A stretch of 61,780 nt of DNA from a bacterium. Lineage in GTDB: Bacteria > Cyanobacteriota > Sericytochromatia > S15B-MN24 > VGJW01. The stretch covers positions 1-61,780 of the forward strand of contig JAJXWQ010000004.1 in the NCBI GenBank assembly GCA_021781555.1. Reading direction: 5' to 3'. The first letter of the stretch is position 1. Each line of letters begins with the position of its first letter. The position numbers and the translations under genes were made by a program. Shown piece after piece: positions 24,578-34,576 of this stretch. The notes beneath the pieces are model-generated. The model saw only the letters and a list, made by a program, of their open reading frames with translations, ran no database searches and was not told the DNA's origin.

Positions 24578-25480
24578 TTGACCCGCCCTCTCGCTCCCAT
24601 CGGGCTCTACGATTCTGGACTCGGCGGATTGACGGTCGTACGGGAGTTCATGCGCCAGCTTCCGGGCGAGGCCTTCCTGTACCTGGGGGATACGGCCCGG
24701 GTTCCCTATGGCGGCCGGTCGGCGGACGAGCTCGTCACGTTCAACCGCGAGATCGTCGCCTACCTCGCCTCGGAGGGCGCCAAGGCCATCCTGGTGGCCT
24801 GCAACACCTCGTGCGCCACGGCGCTGGACGCGATTCGAGCTGAAAGTCCGGTGCCCGTGGTGGGGATGATCGACGCCGGAGCCCGCCAGGCGGCTCGTCA
24901 TGGCAGGCGCGTCGCGGTGCTCGCGACCGAGGCCACGATCCGTTCGGGGGCCTACCTGCGCGCCCTGCAGGCGCAGGATTCCAGCATCGAGGTCGTGCCG
25001 CTGGCTTGCCCCCACCTGGTCCCGGCCATCGAGAGCGGGATCTGGGAGGGCGCCGAGGCCGAGGCGATCGTACGCGCCGAGCTCGAGCCGCTTGCCGGTC
25101 AAGCTCTCGATGCCGCGATTCTGGGCTGCACCCATTTCCCGCTCATGGCCCGGGCGATCCGGGGCGTTCTCGGCCCGCAGGTCGCGCTGGTCGACCCGGC
25201 GGTCGAGGCCGTACGCGAGCTGGTGGCCGTGCTGACCCGCGCCGGCCAGCTGGCCACCCGGAGCGCAGAAGCTACCGGCGACTTCATCGTCACCGGCGAT
25301 CCTGCGGCTTTCGCCGAGCAGGCCTCGCTCTTGCTCGGCCAGGACGTCGGCCAGGTCGCCAAGGTCTTTCTCCAGACCCTCGAGCTCGCCGGCGGGCGCC
25401 TCGTCGAGGCCGAACCCGCTGCCAGCGCCGCGGGCGATCCGGCGGGGCTGCTCGACCCGGCGTCGGTTTCTGCTGCTTGA
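24578..25480 (+). CDS. murI: Glutamate racemase
   Basis: 300 residues. Converts L- to D-glutamate for peptidoglycan. It carries all diagnostic segments: IGLYDSGLGGLTV, YLGDTARVPYG, the first catalytic cysteine in VACNTSCATA, and the second in LGCTHFPLMA. The start is TTG 24578 with an excellent AAGGAG (24568-24573). It is monocistronic in appearance, convergent with the lipoprotein gene whose stop is only 15 bases away. The C-terminal ~20 residues are Ala/Gly-rich and lie beyond the family core. Confidence 0.96.
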   Translation: MTRPLAPIGLYDSGLGGLTVVREFMRQLPGEAFLYLGDTARVPYGGRSADELVTFNREIVAYLASEGAKAILVACNTSCATALDAIRAESPVPVVGMIDAGARQAARHGRRVAVLATEATIRSGAYLRALQAQDSSIEVVPLACPHLVPAIESGIWEGAEAEAIVRAELEPLAGQALDAAILGCTHFPLMARAIRGVLGPQVALVDPAVEAVRELVAVLTRAGQLATRSAEATGDFIVTGDPAAFAEQASLLLGQDVGQVAKVFLQTLELAGGRLVEAEPAASAAGDPAGLLDPASVSAA

Positions 25481-25495
25481 GGCTCCGGCCGGCCC

Positions 25496-26059
25496 CTAGC
25501 CCGGTTTTGGGCCGAGTTCGAGACCGAGGAGCGACAGCGTCCCCTGCCACCAGCAGAGTTCCCGGGGGTCGTAGTTCTCGCGCCCGGCCGGGATGAGCGG
25601 CCCGCTGTAGGTACACGGGTCGGGCACCGGATGGGCGGCGGACTCGGCCAGGACGAAGGCAAACCTGCGAATACCGGCTTGCAGGAACTCGCCCTTGACG
25701 CCGTGGTAGGACGAGATGGCCTCGAGCCAGCGCCGCGGGGGCGCAGCGGAACGCAGCCGGCCAAGCTCCACGGCCTCTCTCTCCAGGATATCGGTGGCGA
25801 GCGGATCGGCGCCGGTGAGACCCCGGCGAATTCGCTGGCCGGTGGACTTCTCGACGCTCCGGTTGAACTGCCCGAACCCGGTCTCTCCGAGGAACAGGGA
25901 CTGCGTACCTCCGATGAACATGCGTCCGCTCGCGCCGCAGGTCCAGCAGGAGGCGGTCGCGGCGGGTCTGCTCGCGCAGGCTGCCAGAAGCGCCGCCAGC
26001 ACACTTGCCCGCCCGATTCCAAGGTAGCGACGGGATCTCGATCGCACCGTTTTGATCAC
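25496..26059 (-). CDS. Lipoprotein, unknown function
   Basis: 187 residues from GTG 26059, which has a strong AAAGGGGGG upstream. The N-terminus has basic residues, a hydrophobic stretch and a lipobox Leu-Leu-Ala-Ala-Cys near residue 31, so it is probably lipid-anchored. The mature part has a Cys-x-x-Cys pair (CWTCG) and a Trp-rich end (LCWWQGTLSLLGLELG). I do not recognise a family. It diverges from the large propeller lipoprotein gene. The very long reading frame continuing to 28.96 kb is antisense to that gene and not real. Confidence 0.72.
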   Translation of the reverse strand: MIKTVRSRSRRYLGIGRASVLAALLAACASRPAATASCWTCGASGRMFIGGTQSLFLGETGFGQFNRSVEKSTGQRIRRGLTGADPLATDILEREAVELGRLRSAAPPRRWLEAISSYHGVKGEFLQAGIRRFAFVLAESAAHPVPDPCTYSGPLIPAGRENYDPRELCWWQGTLSLLGLELGPKPG

Positions 26060-26368
26060 GGTCCCCCCCTTTGCCAGGGATGCCCCCGGTTCGTCCTGCG
26101 GTCGAGACGTGGCCGTGTAGCAAGGCTTTCCCGGAGCGCAGCTCCAGCACCGATGCGCTGGTCTTCCTCGACGATAGCGATCCTCGCCACGAATGGACCT
26201 GGCCATGCCGACGAATCGGAGGCGGCGAGCATCGGCTGGACGTGACGAGGGCAGGATGGCGCCGTGGCTCGGAGTCCAGTCTGGAGCCGTTAGATCGACG
26301 AAGTTGATATAGGAAAGTCCGCCCGCCGGGTACTTACCGATAGGGAGTCGAACCGGGAGGTGGCCATC
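26060..26368. other. Divergent region between two lipoprotein genes
   Basis: About 300 bases without a gene. Near the plus-strand start is an AT-rich patch with TTGATATAGG (26304-26313) that could serve as an extended -10. No repeat, RNA gene or operator was recognised. Confidence 0.4.
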
Positions 26369-29300
26369 ATGGTGGAACGCTTGCCGCGGGGGATCGGCGG
26401 ATTCGTGGTGCGCCTGGCCATCGTCGCACTGCTGGCCGCCCTGACGGCCTGTCCGAGGCTCGTCGCTCCGATCCGGGGGAGCCTGGGCAACAGCCAGGTG
26501 CAGGGCCTCGTAGCGCCGCACTCGGCGGTCGTTTCGCCGATCCGGGGTCGGGTGGATTTCGGACCGCCGAGCCGCCAGGTCCAGGCGACGATGACGGAGA
26601 TCCAGAACGCTTGCACGGTGTCCCTGATCGACACCTCGACCGGCTACACGGTTGCCACTACCTTGACGGACAGCAGCGGTACCTTCCAGCTGAACTTCCC
26701 GGCGGGCTGGTCGCCGACGCCCGGGACCGTCTACTACCTCGAGGCGATCAAGGGGCTCTCGTCCGGCACGAGCTTCCCCAACCGGGTCGGCGCCGAAGCC
26801 GTGCGCGTCCGGACGCTCGTGAGCGTCTCGTCGATCGGGACCTGGACGAGCATCGTCCCGGGGACGAACATCCCCATCGACGAGACGACGACGGCGCTCT
26901 GCGTCATCTTGTCGCTCCGCAGCCTGACTCCGGCGTCGGCCGGCCGCCAGATTACCCCTTCCTCGCTCATCGGCATCGATACCGGCACCGGCGCCACGAC
27001 GACCCAACCCGACATCTACTCGTACGCCAACACCAGCTTGCTGCCGGCCTCCATGGTGACCGACACCTATCAGTTCGTACTGGAGGCGCTGCGTACCGAC
27101 CGCGATCCCTTCGACTGCATCTCCCTCGTCCAGACGGATCCGCTGTACAACACCGTGGCCCTGGACACGAGTACCCTGGCCATCGGGGCCATCAATCCCG
27201 ACGTGCAGATCATCGGCCAGCCGGTGACCGTCATCGGTTCGGGCTTCGATCCCCAGGCGACCAACGACGTCGTGGCCTTCACGGCCCCGGCGGGTGCCAC
27301 GGTCAGCGCGCCGATCTCCACCGTCAGCCCCGATGGCTCGCGCATCACCGTCACGGTGCCGACGGGCACCGTGGCCGGACCGATCGCCGTGACGGTGGAT
27401 AACCGCCTGATGCCCGGGCCCTGGTTCTACCCGGCTCCCACCACCGGCCACCTGGCGGTCGACGATAGCGGCAACCTTTACGTCGCCAACCAGTCCTTCG
27501 GTACCATCGTCAAGGTCTCGCCCACCGGAGCGATCAGCAACTTCGTCACGGGCCTCGACAACCCACGCAACCTCACGCTCTACAACGGCGTGATGTACGT
27601 GACCTGCGTCGGGAACACCAAGGGGGTGGTCTGGCTCGACCTGGCCGATCCCGCCGCCTCGGGGAGCTACTCGGCGACCGGGTACATCGGCGATCCGCGC
27701 GGCCTGGCCTTCGACGCTTCGGGCACCCTCTGGATCTCGGATGGCGCCAACAACAAGCTCTGGACCATCGCAGCGACCGGGAGCACGCCGGCAGCGTTCT
27801 CCATGGGCGCCGGCCCCGGCCTGAACAACCCGCACGCCATCACCTTCGGCCCCGACGGTGACTTGTACGTGGCCAACTATGGCGCCAACACGGTGCTGCA
27901 GATCAACCCGACTTCTGGGGCCTCCGCGAACTTCCTCAACGGTCTTTCTCAGCCCTGGTCGGTCACCTTCGACTCGCTGGGCAACCTCTACGTCGGCAAC
28001 AACGCCGGCAACTCGATCTACCGCTGGCAGAAGTCCACCGGTACCCTGGCCCCCTTCGCCAGCGTCCCGAGCCCCGGCGGCATGGTCGCCGACCGGGCCG
28101 GCTACCTGTACGCGATCGACAACAAGGCCAACAACGTCTACCGCATCACCCCGGCGGGCGATTCCACGCTCTTCGCCAGCGGCTTCTCGTCGCCGACGGG
28201 GATCGTCAAGGTCGGTAGCACGATCTACGTGCTGAGCAACGCCAACAACTCCCTGGTACAAGTCGATACCACGACGGGCCAGCTCACCACCCTGGCCCGG
28301 GGCTTCAACCAGCCCTTCGGAATCGCCTTCGAGCCTCCCGGTGGACCCGGGGCCGACGCCTCGGGAGATTTCTTCGTCTCCAACGTCGGCGACGGGACGA
28401 TCTCCAGGGTCAACGTGAACACCGGGAGCTCGACCACCGTGCTGACCGGCACGGGGCCCGCGTGGGGCGGAGCCTCGGGCATCACCTACTACAACGGTCG
28501 GCTGTACATGCGAAATGACCAGCTGATCGAGTCCTACGACGTCACGAACTTCGCCACCGCGCCGCAGACCTACCAGTCGATGATGCAGTGGAACCAGGGG
28601 CTCTCCAAGGACGTGGATCCGTCGAGCCCCAACTACGGCTCGTTCTACATCGCCAGCTCCCAGAATCGCATCTTGCGGGTCGTCGGGGACGGGCAGGACT
28701 GGGGGAGCATCGGTGCGGGCAACTACGTCGTCGACTTCGTGGATGCGGCGCAGGGCTCCAACCAGGACACCAACCTGGACAATCCCGTCGACGTCACGGT
28801 GGACGGTGCGGGCAATGTCTGGGTGGTCAACAACGCCAATCGCCTCCTGACCTCCTACACGCCGGCCGGCGCGAAGTACCTCCCGCCCATCTCGCTCGGG
28901 GTCAATCCGCTGGGGATCAACGTCGATCCCTCGGGCTCCGTCGTGTGGGTCACGGCGCACGACGCCGGGACCATCACCGGATACAACACGACCACCGGCG
29001 TGGTGACGACGACCATCACGACCACCGGGTTCAATCCGCGCAATCTCGTGATCGTGGGGAGCACGATGTACGTGACGTCGGACCAGGGCATCCTGGCGAT
29101 CTCGAATTACTCCACGAGCCCGAGCGTTGCGAACATCTACCCGGGCCTGGCGGGCTACAACGGCATCTCGGTGGATGGCTCGGGCAATCTCTACGTGATG
29201 AACGGCGCCGGGCGCAAGGTGATCGACACCGCCGGAACCTACACCCAGGACGTCGCCTGGACTCAGAATTACCAGTCCGAAAACTACATCTATCAGCCCC

Positions 29301-29833
29301 CGGGCTCCGGCCAGTTCTTCCTGTCCCGGAGCAACGGCTTCGTTGACGCCAGCGACTATTCATACCGGTTGCTGGGTGTGATCAACTGGGTCGGGGGCCC
29401 GCAGCTCGCCGGGGTGGACTCCAACGGCAACCTCTACGCCAACGCCGTCGCTTCCTGCGGCAACGAGGTCGTGGACCGCATCAAGCCAAGCTGGCCCCAG
29501 ACGGAATGGTCCTACAACACCTGGGATATCAACTGCTCCGACCCGAGGACCGGCGCGTTCGCCTCGGATCCAAGCGGCAACGAGTACATCTCCAACTACG
29601 ATGGCATGGGGGTTCAGGTGGTCGACGCCAGCGGCAATGTCCGGTCGGTTCCCGATACCCACAACGAAAATGGCTGGGCGCCCGGCTACGACGTCACCGT
29701 GGGGTCGTACTTCGACACGGCAACCAATCTCCTGTACCAGACCGACGAATCGGTGCACGAGGTTCAGACGCTGAACACCACCACGGGCGCGTGGACGGTC
29801 CTACCCTTTGGACTGTCCGGAGCGGACATGTAA
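26369..29833 (+). CDS. Giant NHL/beta-propeller lipoprotein 1
   Basis: 1154 residues from ATG 26369 (GGGAGG 8 nt upstream). Lipobox Leu-Thr-Ala-Cys near residue 30. Then comes a carboxypeptidase-regulatory-like/Ig domain ending in YYLEAIKG and AVRVRT (~60-155), a TIG/IPT-like domain around 270-350, and many NHL-type blades such as LAVDDSGNLYVANQSFG to the C-terminus. Such proteins are surface-displayed propellers binding ligands or partners; the role is unknown. Codon use is strongly ACC/AAC-rich, reflecting Thr/Asn/Gly-rich repeats. The next gene is a paralogue 12 bases downstream. Confidence 0.88.
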   Translation: MVERLPRGIGGFVVRLAIVALLAALTACPRLVAPIRGSLGNSQVQGLVAPHSAVVSPIRGRVDFGPPSRQVQATMTEIQNACTVSLIDTSTGYTVATTLTDSSGTFQLNFPAGWSPTPGTVYYLEAIKGLSSGTSFPNRVGAEAVRVRTLVSVSSIGTWTSIVPGTNIPIDETTTALCVILSLRSLTPASAGRQITPSSLIGIDTGTGATTTQPDIYSYANTSLLPASMVTDTYQFVLEALRTDRDPFDCISLVQTDPLYNTVALDTSTLAIGAINPDVQIIGQPVTVIGSGFDPQATNDVVAFTAPAGATVSAPISTVSPDGSRITVTVPTGTVAGPIAVTVDNRLMPGPWFYPAPTTGHLAVDDSGNLYVANQSFGTIVKVSPTGAISNFVTGLDNPRNLTLYNGVMYVTCVGNTKGVVWLDLADPAASGSYSATGYIGDPRGLAFDASGTLWISDGANNKLWTIAATGSTPAAFSMGAGPGLNNPHAITFGPDGDLYVANYGANTVLQINPTSGASANFLNGLSQPWSVTFDSLGNLYVGNNAGNSIYRWQKSTGTLAPFASVPSPGGMVADRAGYLYAIDNKANNVYRITPAGDSTLFASGFSSPTGIVKVGSTIYVLSNANNSLVQVDTTTGQLTTLARGFNQPFGIAFEPPGGPGADASGDFFVSNVGDGTISRVNVNTGSSTTVLTGTGPAWGGASGITYYNGRLYMRNDQLIESYDVTNFATAPQTYQSMMQWNQGLSKDVDPSSPNYGSFYIASSQNRILRVVGDGQDWGSIGAGNYVVDFVDAAQGSNQDTNLDNPVDVTVDGAGNVWVVNNANRLLTSYTPAGAKYLPPISLGVNPLGINVDPSGSVVWVTAHDAGTITGYNTTTGVVTTTITTTGFNPRNLVIVGSTMYVTSDQGILAISNYSTSPSVANIYPGLAGYNGISVDGSGNLYVMNGAGRKVIDTAGTYTQDVAWTQNYQSENYIYQPPGSGQFFLSRSNGFVDASDYSYRLLGVINWVGGPQLAGVDSNGNLYANAVASCGNEVVDRIKPSWPQTEWSYNTWDINCSDPRTGAFASDPSGNEYISNYDGMGVQVVDASGNVRSVPDTHNENGWAPGYDVTVGSYFDTATNLLYQTDESVHEVQTLNTTTGAWTVLPFGLSGADM

Positions 29834-29845
29834 GGGGGCAGCACG

Positions 29846-32800
29846 ATGAAGAAGTTGATTGCCACCCTCCTCGTGACGCTGCTCCTGGCAGCCTGCATCG
29901 CCAGACCCGGGGCGCTCATGGTGGGGCCTGGGCGAGGGGCGGCGCCGCGTTCGGCGGCCTCGGGCGGCGCGAGTGCGTTTGCGGCCATCACCGGGCGGGT
30001 GGTCTTCGCCCGGTCCACGGCCAGCGGCTACCACGTGCAGGCGACCGCTGCCGATGTCGGCAACGGCGCGACCGTCTCGCTCATCAATGCCAACACGGGC
30101 GTCACCGCAGCGACGAGCCTGTCGGATTCCAGCGGCAACTTCTCGATGCAGTTCACCGGGAACTTCAGTCCGAGTGCCGATCCCGCGACGACGTCGATCT
30201 CCGTGCCTTACTACCTGGAGGCCATCAAGGGAGTTCAGGGCCCCAACACCCAGTTCAACCAGGCCGGGGCCGATGCCGTGAGGGTGCGTACGATGATCTG
30301 GTGGGACTTCCAGCATAACGGCTGGGTGAGCCTGACCAGCGCCTCGGCGTCGACTCCGGTCACGATCAGCGACTCCACCACGGCGGTCTCGATCTTCCTC
30401 AACACGCAGATGGTCAACGGCTTGGCCGAGAAGCCGAGCGATTACATCGGTTGCATCGACCCGCTGGACGCTGCCACGGCTCCAGCTGACTACGGGATTC
30501 CTGTCGGCACGCAGGTGGACGACCTGAGCCAGAGCACTTACAGCAACCTGTACTGGGCGGTCGTCACCGCCATTACCAACAACGAGGATCCGATCCACTA
30601 CCTCGTGGTATCCAACAGCGGCACCGTGGTGAACACCGACACCAGCCTCGCGGTCACGGGCATCACGCCCACCGTCGGGCCGATTGGCACGACCGTGACC
30701 ATCACGGGCAAGAACATGACGCCGTCTCAGGTCAACGTTTCTCTGGGCGGGGCCCTGGCGACGGTCAACCAGACCCTGAGCGCCAGCAACTCGCTCGTGG
30801 TCAACGTCCCGCCCGGCGCGCACACGGGGATGTTCGAGGTCGAACTCAACGGGGTGCAGACCTTCTCGCCCCAGACCTTCACCGTCACCACGACCGACGG
30901 ACACGTGACCACTTACACCGACAGCAACGGCAACACCAGCCTCTACGCCGGTTCGAGCGATATCGGGACCCTGGTCCGGGTCAATCCCGACGGCTCGACC
31001 ACGACGATCTCGACCAGCTTCTCCAAGCCGATGGCGGTCCTGGTCGATCCCGAGCAGGTCGCGAGGCCCCCCTTCCACGTCTACGTGGCCGATGATGGAA
31101 CGAACGAGATCGTGCAGGCCACGGACAACGGCGGGTCCACGCCGGCCACCATCGACGGCGCGAGCTTCCTGGCGGCGACCGACCCGCATGCCATGGTCGA
31201 GGGCCCGGACGGCGACCTCTACGTGGCCGAGACCTCGGCCGGCCAGATTCTCCGCGCCAGCGTCAACTGGAGCGCGGGAACGGTGATCAACGCGGACGTC
31301 GCCACCTACACGGGCTTCAGCGATCCCACCGCGCTGGCCTTCGATCCCAGCGGCAACCTGCACGTCATCGAGACCCAGCTGTCCGGTCAGAACTACGGCG
31401 AAGAGCTGTCTTTCAAGCCCGGGCCGACCGATAGCGGATCGAGCGCCCCCGCGACCCAGTGGAATGCCTACATCACGGACCCCGAGGGCATCGCGATCGA
31501 CACCTTCGGCAATTCGTACGTGACCAGCCCCTCGGAGAATGCCATCTACAAGGTCGATCCCTGGAACAACATGACCGCCTACCTGAGCACGAACGGTCCC
31601 CAGGCGATCAGCCAGGACACCGCGGGCAACCTGTACTTCACCGACACCACCCGAAACCTGATCCGGCGCGTCACGCCGGCGGGTGATCAGCGGATCTACG
31701 CCTACGGGCTCTCGGCACTCAAGGGTCTGGCCGTGGACGGCTCCAGCAACGTCTACGTGGCGCTCAACACGTCCGGGGCCATCCTGAAGATCTCCTCGGA
31801 CGGCGTCACGACCTCGCCCCTCATCTCGGGCATCTCGGAGCCCTATGGTCTGAGGTACCGAAACAGCAACATCTACGTCGCGCAGACGGATACCGACAGC
31901 GTGACGCAGGTGGCGCTCAACGGTACCGCCACGTCCGTGATCCCGGGTGGCCTGACCTACCCGGGGGGCGTCGACTACGATCCCTCGACCTCCACCTTCT
32001 ACGTGGGCCGCTACGGCCCGACCGACGCCTATGCCGCGCTGCGGGGCAGCGACGGGATGTGGGGCCTCGAGCCCAACGGCGGCATCTTCCTCGGGACCGG
32101 CGGCGTGGACGTCGTCACCAATGGCGGGAGCACCATCACCCCCAGGTTTCCGCTCATGGACCTCTTGACCCCGGACTGGAACAACCTGGCCGAGGGGATC
32201 GCCGAGATCGGCTCGGGCACCGGCACCTTCGTCTTCACGGTCCGGGACCAGAAGAAGCTCTACGAGACCAAGGCCCTGCCCGGCGGGGCGTCCTCCCAGC
32301 AGATCGACGACGTCACCCCCTCGTTCGGAGGAACAAGGGCGTTCCCGGGGACCGTCAACGACGTGGTCTACGACGGGACCCAGTACGTCTACGTCGCGTG
32401 CAGCGACGGGAACATCTACCGGCTCGATGCCACCACGTTCAACAATTCGGGCGGCACCAGCGTGGCGGCGATCGGGCCGTTTCCGACCGGCGGGTATCCC
32501 TACGGCTTGACTTTGATGGGCGGCAACCTTTACGCCGTGGATCGAGGACGCCAGACGGTCGTGCGGGTGCTCAACCCCGCCACGGCTTCGGGAATCGATG
32601 GCACCTGGTCTCCGCAGGTGCCGCTCGAGACCAACGCCAACCTCGAGGGCATCACGAATTTCGGCGGGAACCTCTTCATCGCGGACTATGGCAACAGCCA
32701 GGTGGAGGAGATCCCGAGCGGTAGCTCGACGCCGCAGGTCTATGTCTCGGGCCTCAACGGAGCCCCGAGCCGGATCGAGTCGGACAGCAACGGAAGGCTG

Positions 32801-33382
32801 CTGGTCCGCTGCAGCGACGGCGTGCTGTACTGGATCACGCCCGGAACGCCTCCGACCGTTGCCCAGGGCTGGTCGACGATCGGTTGCACCGGCTGCGGTA
32901 TCGAGGACTTCTACATCGACCAGGGCAGTAGTAACGCGATCTACTGGTCACAGCCATACCAGACCAACGTGGCCAACGCGTGGGGCGTTTACAACACGCA
33001 CTCGGTGGTCCTCGATCCCACCGCGTCCTCGGGCGAATGGCTCTACTTGGCCAACTCGAACGGCGTGTACGGGATCAACCTCACCACGGGCGACGAGATC
33101 AGCCTGTCGAACATGGGCGCGGTCCAGGGGGTAGCCGTCAATCCATCCACGCACGACCTTTACGCCCTCAACAGCGGCGGTAACTTCTACCAGGTCGACC
33201 TGGCCAACCGCGATGTCTACAATCGCGCCAACCTTCCCACTGCCGGCTGGGGTGTCGATTACGACACCAGCGCCAACATGATCTATGCGGCCGGCTCGGG
33301 AAATAGCCTCGTCTACAAGATCGACCCCACCTCCTGGGCCGTCTCCCCGCTGAAGGTGGGCCTTCACGCCCCCAGGTTCTGA
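29846..33382 (+). CDS. Giant NHL/beta-propeller lipoprotein 2
   Basis: 1178 residues, paralogous to the preceding gene: lipobox Leu-Ala-Ala-Cys at ~17, the same regulatory-like domain with YYLEAIKG, FNQAGADAVRVRT, an IPT domain (GITPTVGPIGTTVTITGKN), and a long NHL array. AAGGGGG precedes ATG 29846. Sequence identity between the two is clear in the N-terminal domain but low in the blades, so the duplication is old. A third, short lipoprotein follows 14 bases later, making a three-gene surface operon. Confidence 0.88.
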   Translation: MKKLIATLLVTLLLAACIARPGALMVGPGRGAAPRSAASGGASAFAAITGRVVFARSTASGYHVQATAADVGNGATVSLINANTGVTAATSLSDSSGNFSMQFTGNFSPSADPATTSISVPYYLEAIKGVQGPNTQFNQAGADAVRVRTMIWWDFQHNGWVSLTSASASTPVTISDSTTAVSIFLNTQMVNGLAEKPSDYIGCIDPLDAATAPADYGIPVGTQVDDLSQSTYSNLYWAVVTAITNNEDPIHYLVVSNSGTVVNTDTSLAVTGITPTVGPIGTTVTITGKNMTPSQVNVSLGGALATVNQTLSASNSLVVNVPPGAHTGMFEVELNGVQTFSPQTFTVTTTDGHVTTYTDSNGNTSLYAGSSDIGTLVRVNPDGSTTTISTSFSKPMAVLVDPEQVARPPFHVYVADDGTNEIVQATDNGGSTPATIDGASFLAATDPHAMVEGPDGDLYVAETSAGQILRASVNWSAGTVINADVATYTGFSDPTALAFDPSGNLHVIETQLSGQNYGEELSFKPGPTDSGSSAPATQWNAYITDPEGIAIDTFGNSYVTSPSENAIYKVDPWNNMTAYLSTNGPQAISQDTAGNLYFTDTTRNLIRRVTPAGDQRIYAYGLSALKGLAVDGSSNVYVALNTSGAILKISSDGVTTSPLISGISEPYGLRYRNSNIYVAQTDTDSVTQVALNGTATSVIPGGLTYPGGVDYDPSTSTFYVGRYGPTDAYAALRGSDGMWGLEPNGGIFLGTGGVDVVTNGGSTITPRFPLMDLLTPDWNNLAEGIAEIGSGTGTFVFTVRDQKKLYETKALPGGASSQQIDDVTPSFGGTRAFPGTVNDVVYDGTQYVYVACSDGNIYRLDATTFNNSGGTSVAAIGPFPTGGYPYGLTLMGGNLYAVDRGRQTVVRVLNPATASGIDGTWSPQVPLETNANLEGITNFGGNLFIADYGNSQVEEIPSGSSTPQVYVSGLNGAPSRIESDSNGRLLVRCSDGVLYWITPGTPPTVAQGWSTIGCTGCGIEDFYIDQGSSNAIYWSQPYQTNVANAWGVYNTHSVVLDPTASSGEWLYLANSNGVYGINLTTGDEISLSNMGAVQGVAVNPSTHDLYALNSGGNFYQVDLANRDVYNRANLPTAGWGVDYDTSANMIYAAGSGNSLVYKIDPTSWAVSPLKVGLHAPRF

Positions 33383-33396
33383 AGATGGGAGTATTC

Positions 33397-33801
33397 GTGA
33401 ATCGTACCGCCCTCAAGGTGGGCCTCCTGGCACTGCCCCTGCTCCTTGTGGTAGGGGGGTGCCCCAGTTCGGAAAATTCCGCCTTCTCCGGGCCCACCAA
33501 GCCTCCGCGATACCACACTTCCGTGACGACCCCCAAGCCGACATCTACGGGCTCGAACCCGACCCCCGGAAGCGCGACGACACCGGTTCCGACGCCCACC
33601 CCGTGCGCATCGGGGGATCTGGCCTGCGGCGGCATCGTCGCCGGTCGGACGCCCACGCCTGCCCCCACCCCCTCGCCCACGCCGACCTACGGTACCCCGC
33701 CTCCGCCCCCCCCGCCGGCGGCGACGCCTTCGGGCACGCCCAACGTGGTGGGGAGCGGGACCCCGATGCCAGGCGGCCCCTCGCCATCGGTGACGCCCTG
33801 A
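33397..33801 (+). CDS. Thr/Pro-rich lipoprotein
   Basis: 134 residues from GTG 33397, chosen over ATG 33385 because GGGAG (33387-33391) is properly spaced only for the GTG. Lipobox Val-Val-Gly-Gly-Cys. The mature chain is almost entirely low-complexity: (TP)n, PTPTPAPTPSPTP and a seven-proline run, like a wall- or membrane-spanning spacer. One Cys pair (CASGDLACGG) may form a small disulfide. Probably an accessory or linker for the propeller lipoproteins; no family recognised. Confidence 0.7.
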   Translation: MNRTALKVGLLALPLLLVVGGCPSSENSAFSGPTKPPRYHTSVTTPKPTSTGSNPTPGSATTPVPTPTPCASGDLACGGIVAGRTPTPAPTPSPTPTYGTPPPPPPPAATPSGTPNVVGSGTPMPGGPSPSVTP

Positions 33802-33850
33802 CGGGGGCCTGCGGGGATGCCGCGCCCCCGGGGGAGGGTCAAGAAATCGA

Positions 33851-33882
33851 GAAGCCGGCCAGGCGATCGCCTGGCCGGCTTC
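33851..33882. terminator. Perfect hairpin between convergent lipoprotein genes
   Basis: A 32-base perfect palindrome: 14-bp arms GAAGCCGGCCAGGC and its complement around a GATC centre. On the minus strand it is followed by TCGATTTCTT, so it best terminates the LysM gene; it may also stop the opposite operon. Confidence 0.7.
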
Positions 33883-33893
33883 GATCGGGTGAG

Positions 33894-34352
33894 CTACCGA
33901 TGCTTGGCCGGGTGCTTGACAGCCTTGCCGCCCGGCAGGCGGAAGACCTGCCCGGGATAGATCAGCGAGGGGTTGTGGATCCGGCCCTGGTTGGCGTGGA
34001 AGATGCCGCGCCAGCGCCAGGGGTTGCCATAGGCCCGCTTGGCGATCTCCCACAGGTTATCGCCCGGGCGAACGCGATAGCGCGTGCCGCCCATCCTGGA
34101 GCTGTAGCGATGACGGGCAGGCCTCGCCTTGGGTGCCGGCGGCACGTTGATGAGCTGGGGCGCCGGTGCCGGCGTGATCACCGCCGACGGTGCGGCCGGG
34201 GCCTCGGTGGGGAGGACCTGGACCGCCTGCGGCATCAAGGTCACCGCCGGGGCGGGGGTCGGAGTTGCCGCGGGCCTGGCCTGCGGGTGTACGCAGCCTG
34301 CCATCATCAGGGTTGCGGCGATCGTGGCGAGTGGGATCCAGGGTGTCTTCAT
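33894..34352 (-). CDS. LysM-domain lipoprotein
   Basis: 152 residues. Signal with lipobox Met-Ala-Gly-Cys (~20), an Ala/Pro/Thr-rich spacer (25-85), and one C-terminal LysM domain: YRVRPGDNLWEIAKRAYG to SLIYPGQVFRLP. LysM binds peptidoglycan glycan strands, so the protein links membrane and cell wall. GGAGGA precedes ATG 34352. It has a strong downstream hairpin at 33851-33882 and no same-strand partner. Confidence 0.92.
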   Translation of the reverse strand: MKTPWIPLATIAATLMMAGCVHPQARPAATPTPAPAVTLMPQAVQVLPTEAPAAPSAVITPAPAPQLINVPPAPKARPARHRYSSRMGGTRYRVRPGDNLWEIAKRAYGNPWRWRGIFHANQGRIHNPSLIYPGQVFRLPGGKAVKHPAKHR

Positions 34353-34536
34353 TCTCGATTCCTCCGCAGTGCGTCTGGCGGCGCCAGAAACCGGGCAGGC
34401 GCCCGTCCGAACACGCGAGCGTCGCGGACATCATGCCAGCCGAGCAGGCATCCGTCCAGGCGAAAGGCTCGAGGTGGGTTCTCGAGCCGGTTCCGATGAG
34501 CCCGGGCGCCAAAGAGCCGAGGAGTCGAGGGAGAAT

Positions 34537-34565
34537 TTGACGACCTTGGGCGGATGCGCTACCAT
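34537..34565 (+). promoter_or_regulatory. Promoter of tRNA-Glu
   Basis: TTGACG (34537-34542), exactly 17 bases, TACCAT (34560-34565); predicted start ~34572, five bases before the tRNA. The best -35/-10 pair in the window. Confidence 0.8.
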
Positions 34566-34576
34566 CTCGGTTCCTC

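Noticed and set aside
25496-28960. Very long minus-strand reading frame of 1154 codons.
   Set aside because: Mostly antisense to the propeller lipoprotein gene, which has a signal peptide, lipobox and domain structure. Only the last 187 codons form the real lipoprotein gene.
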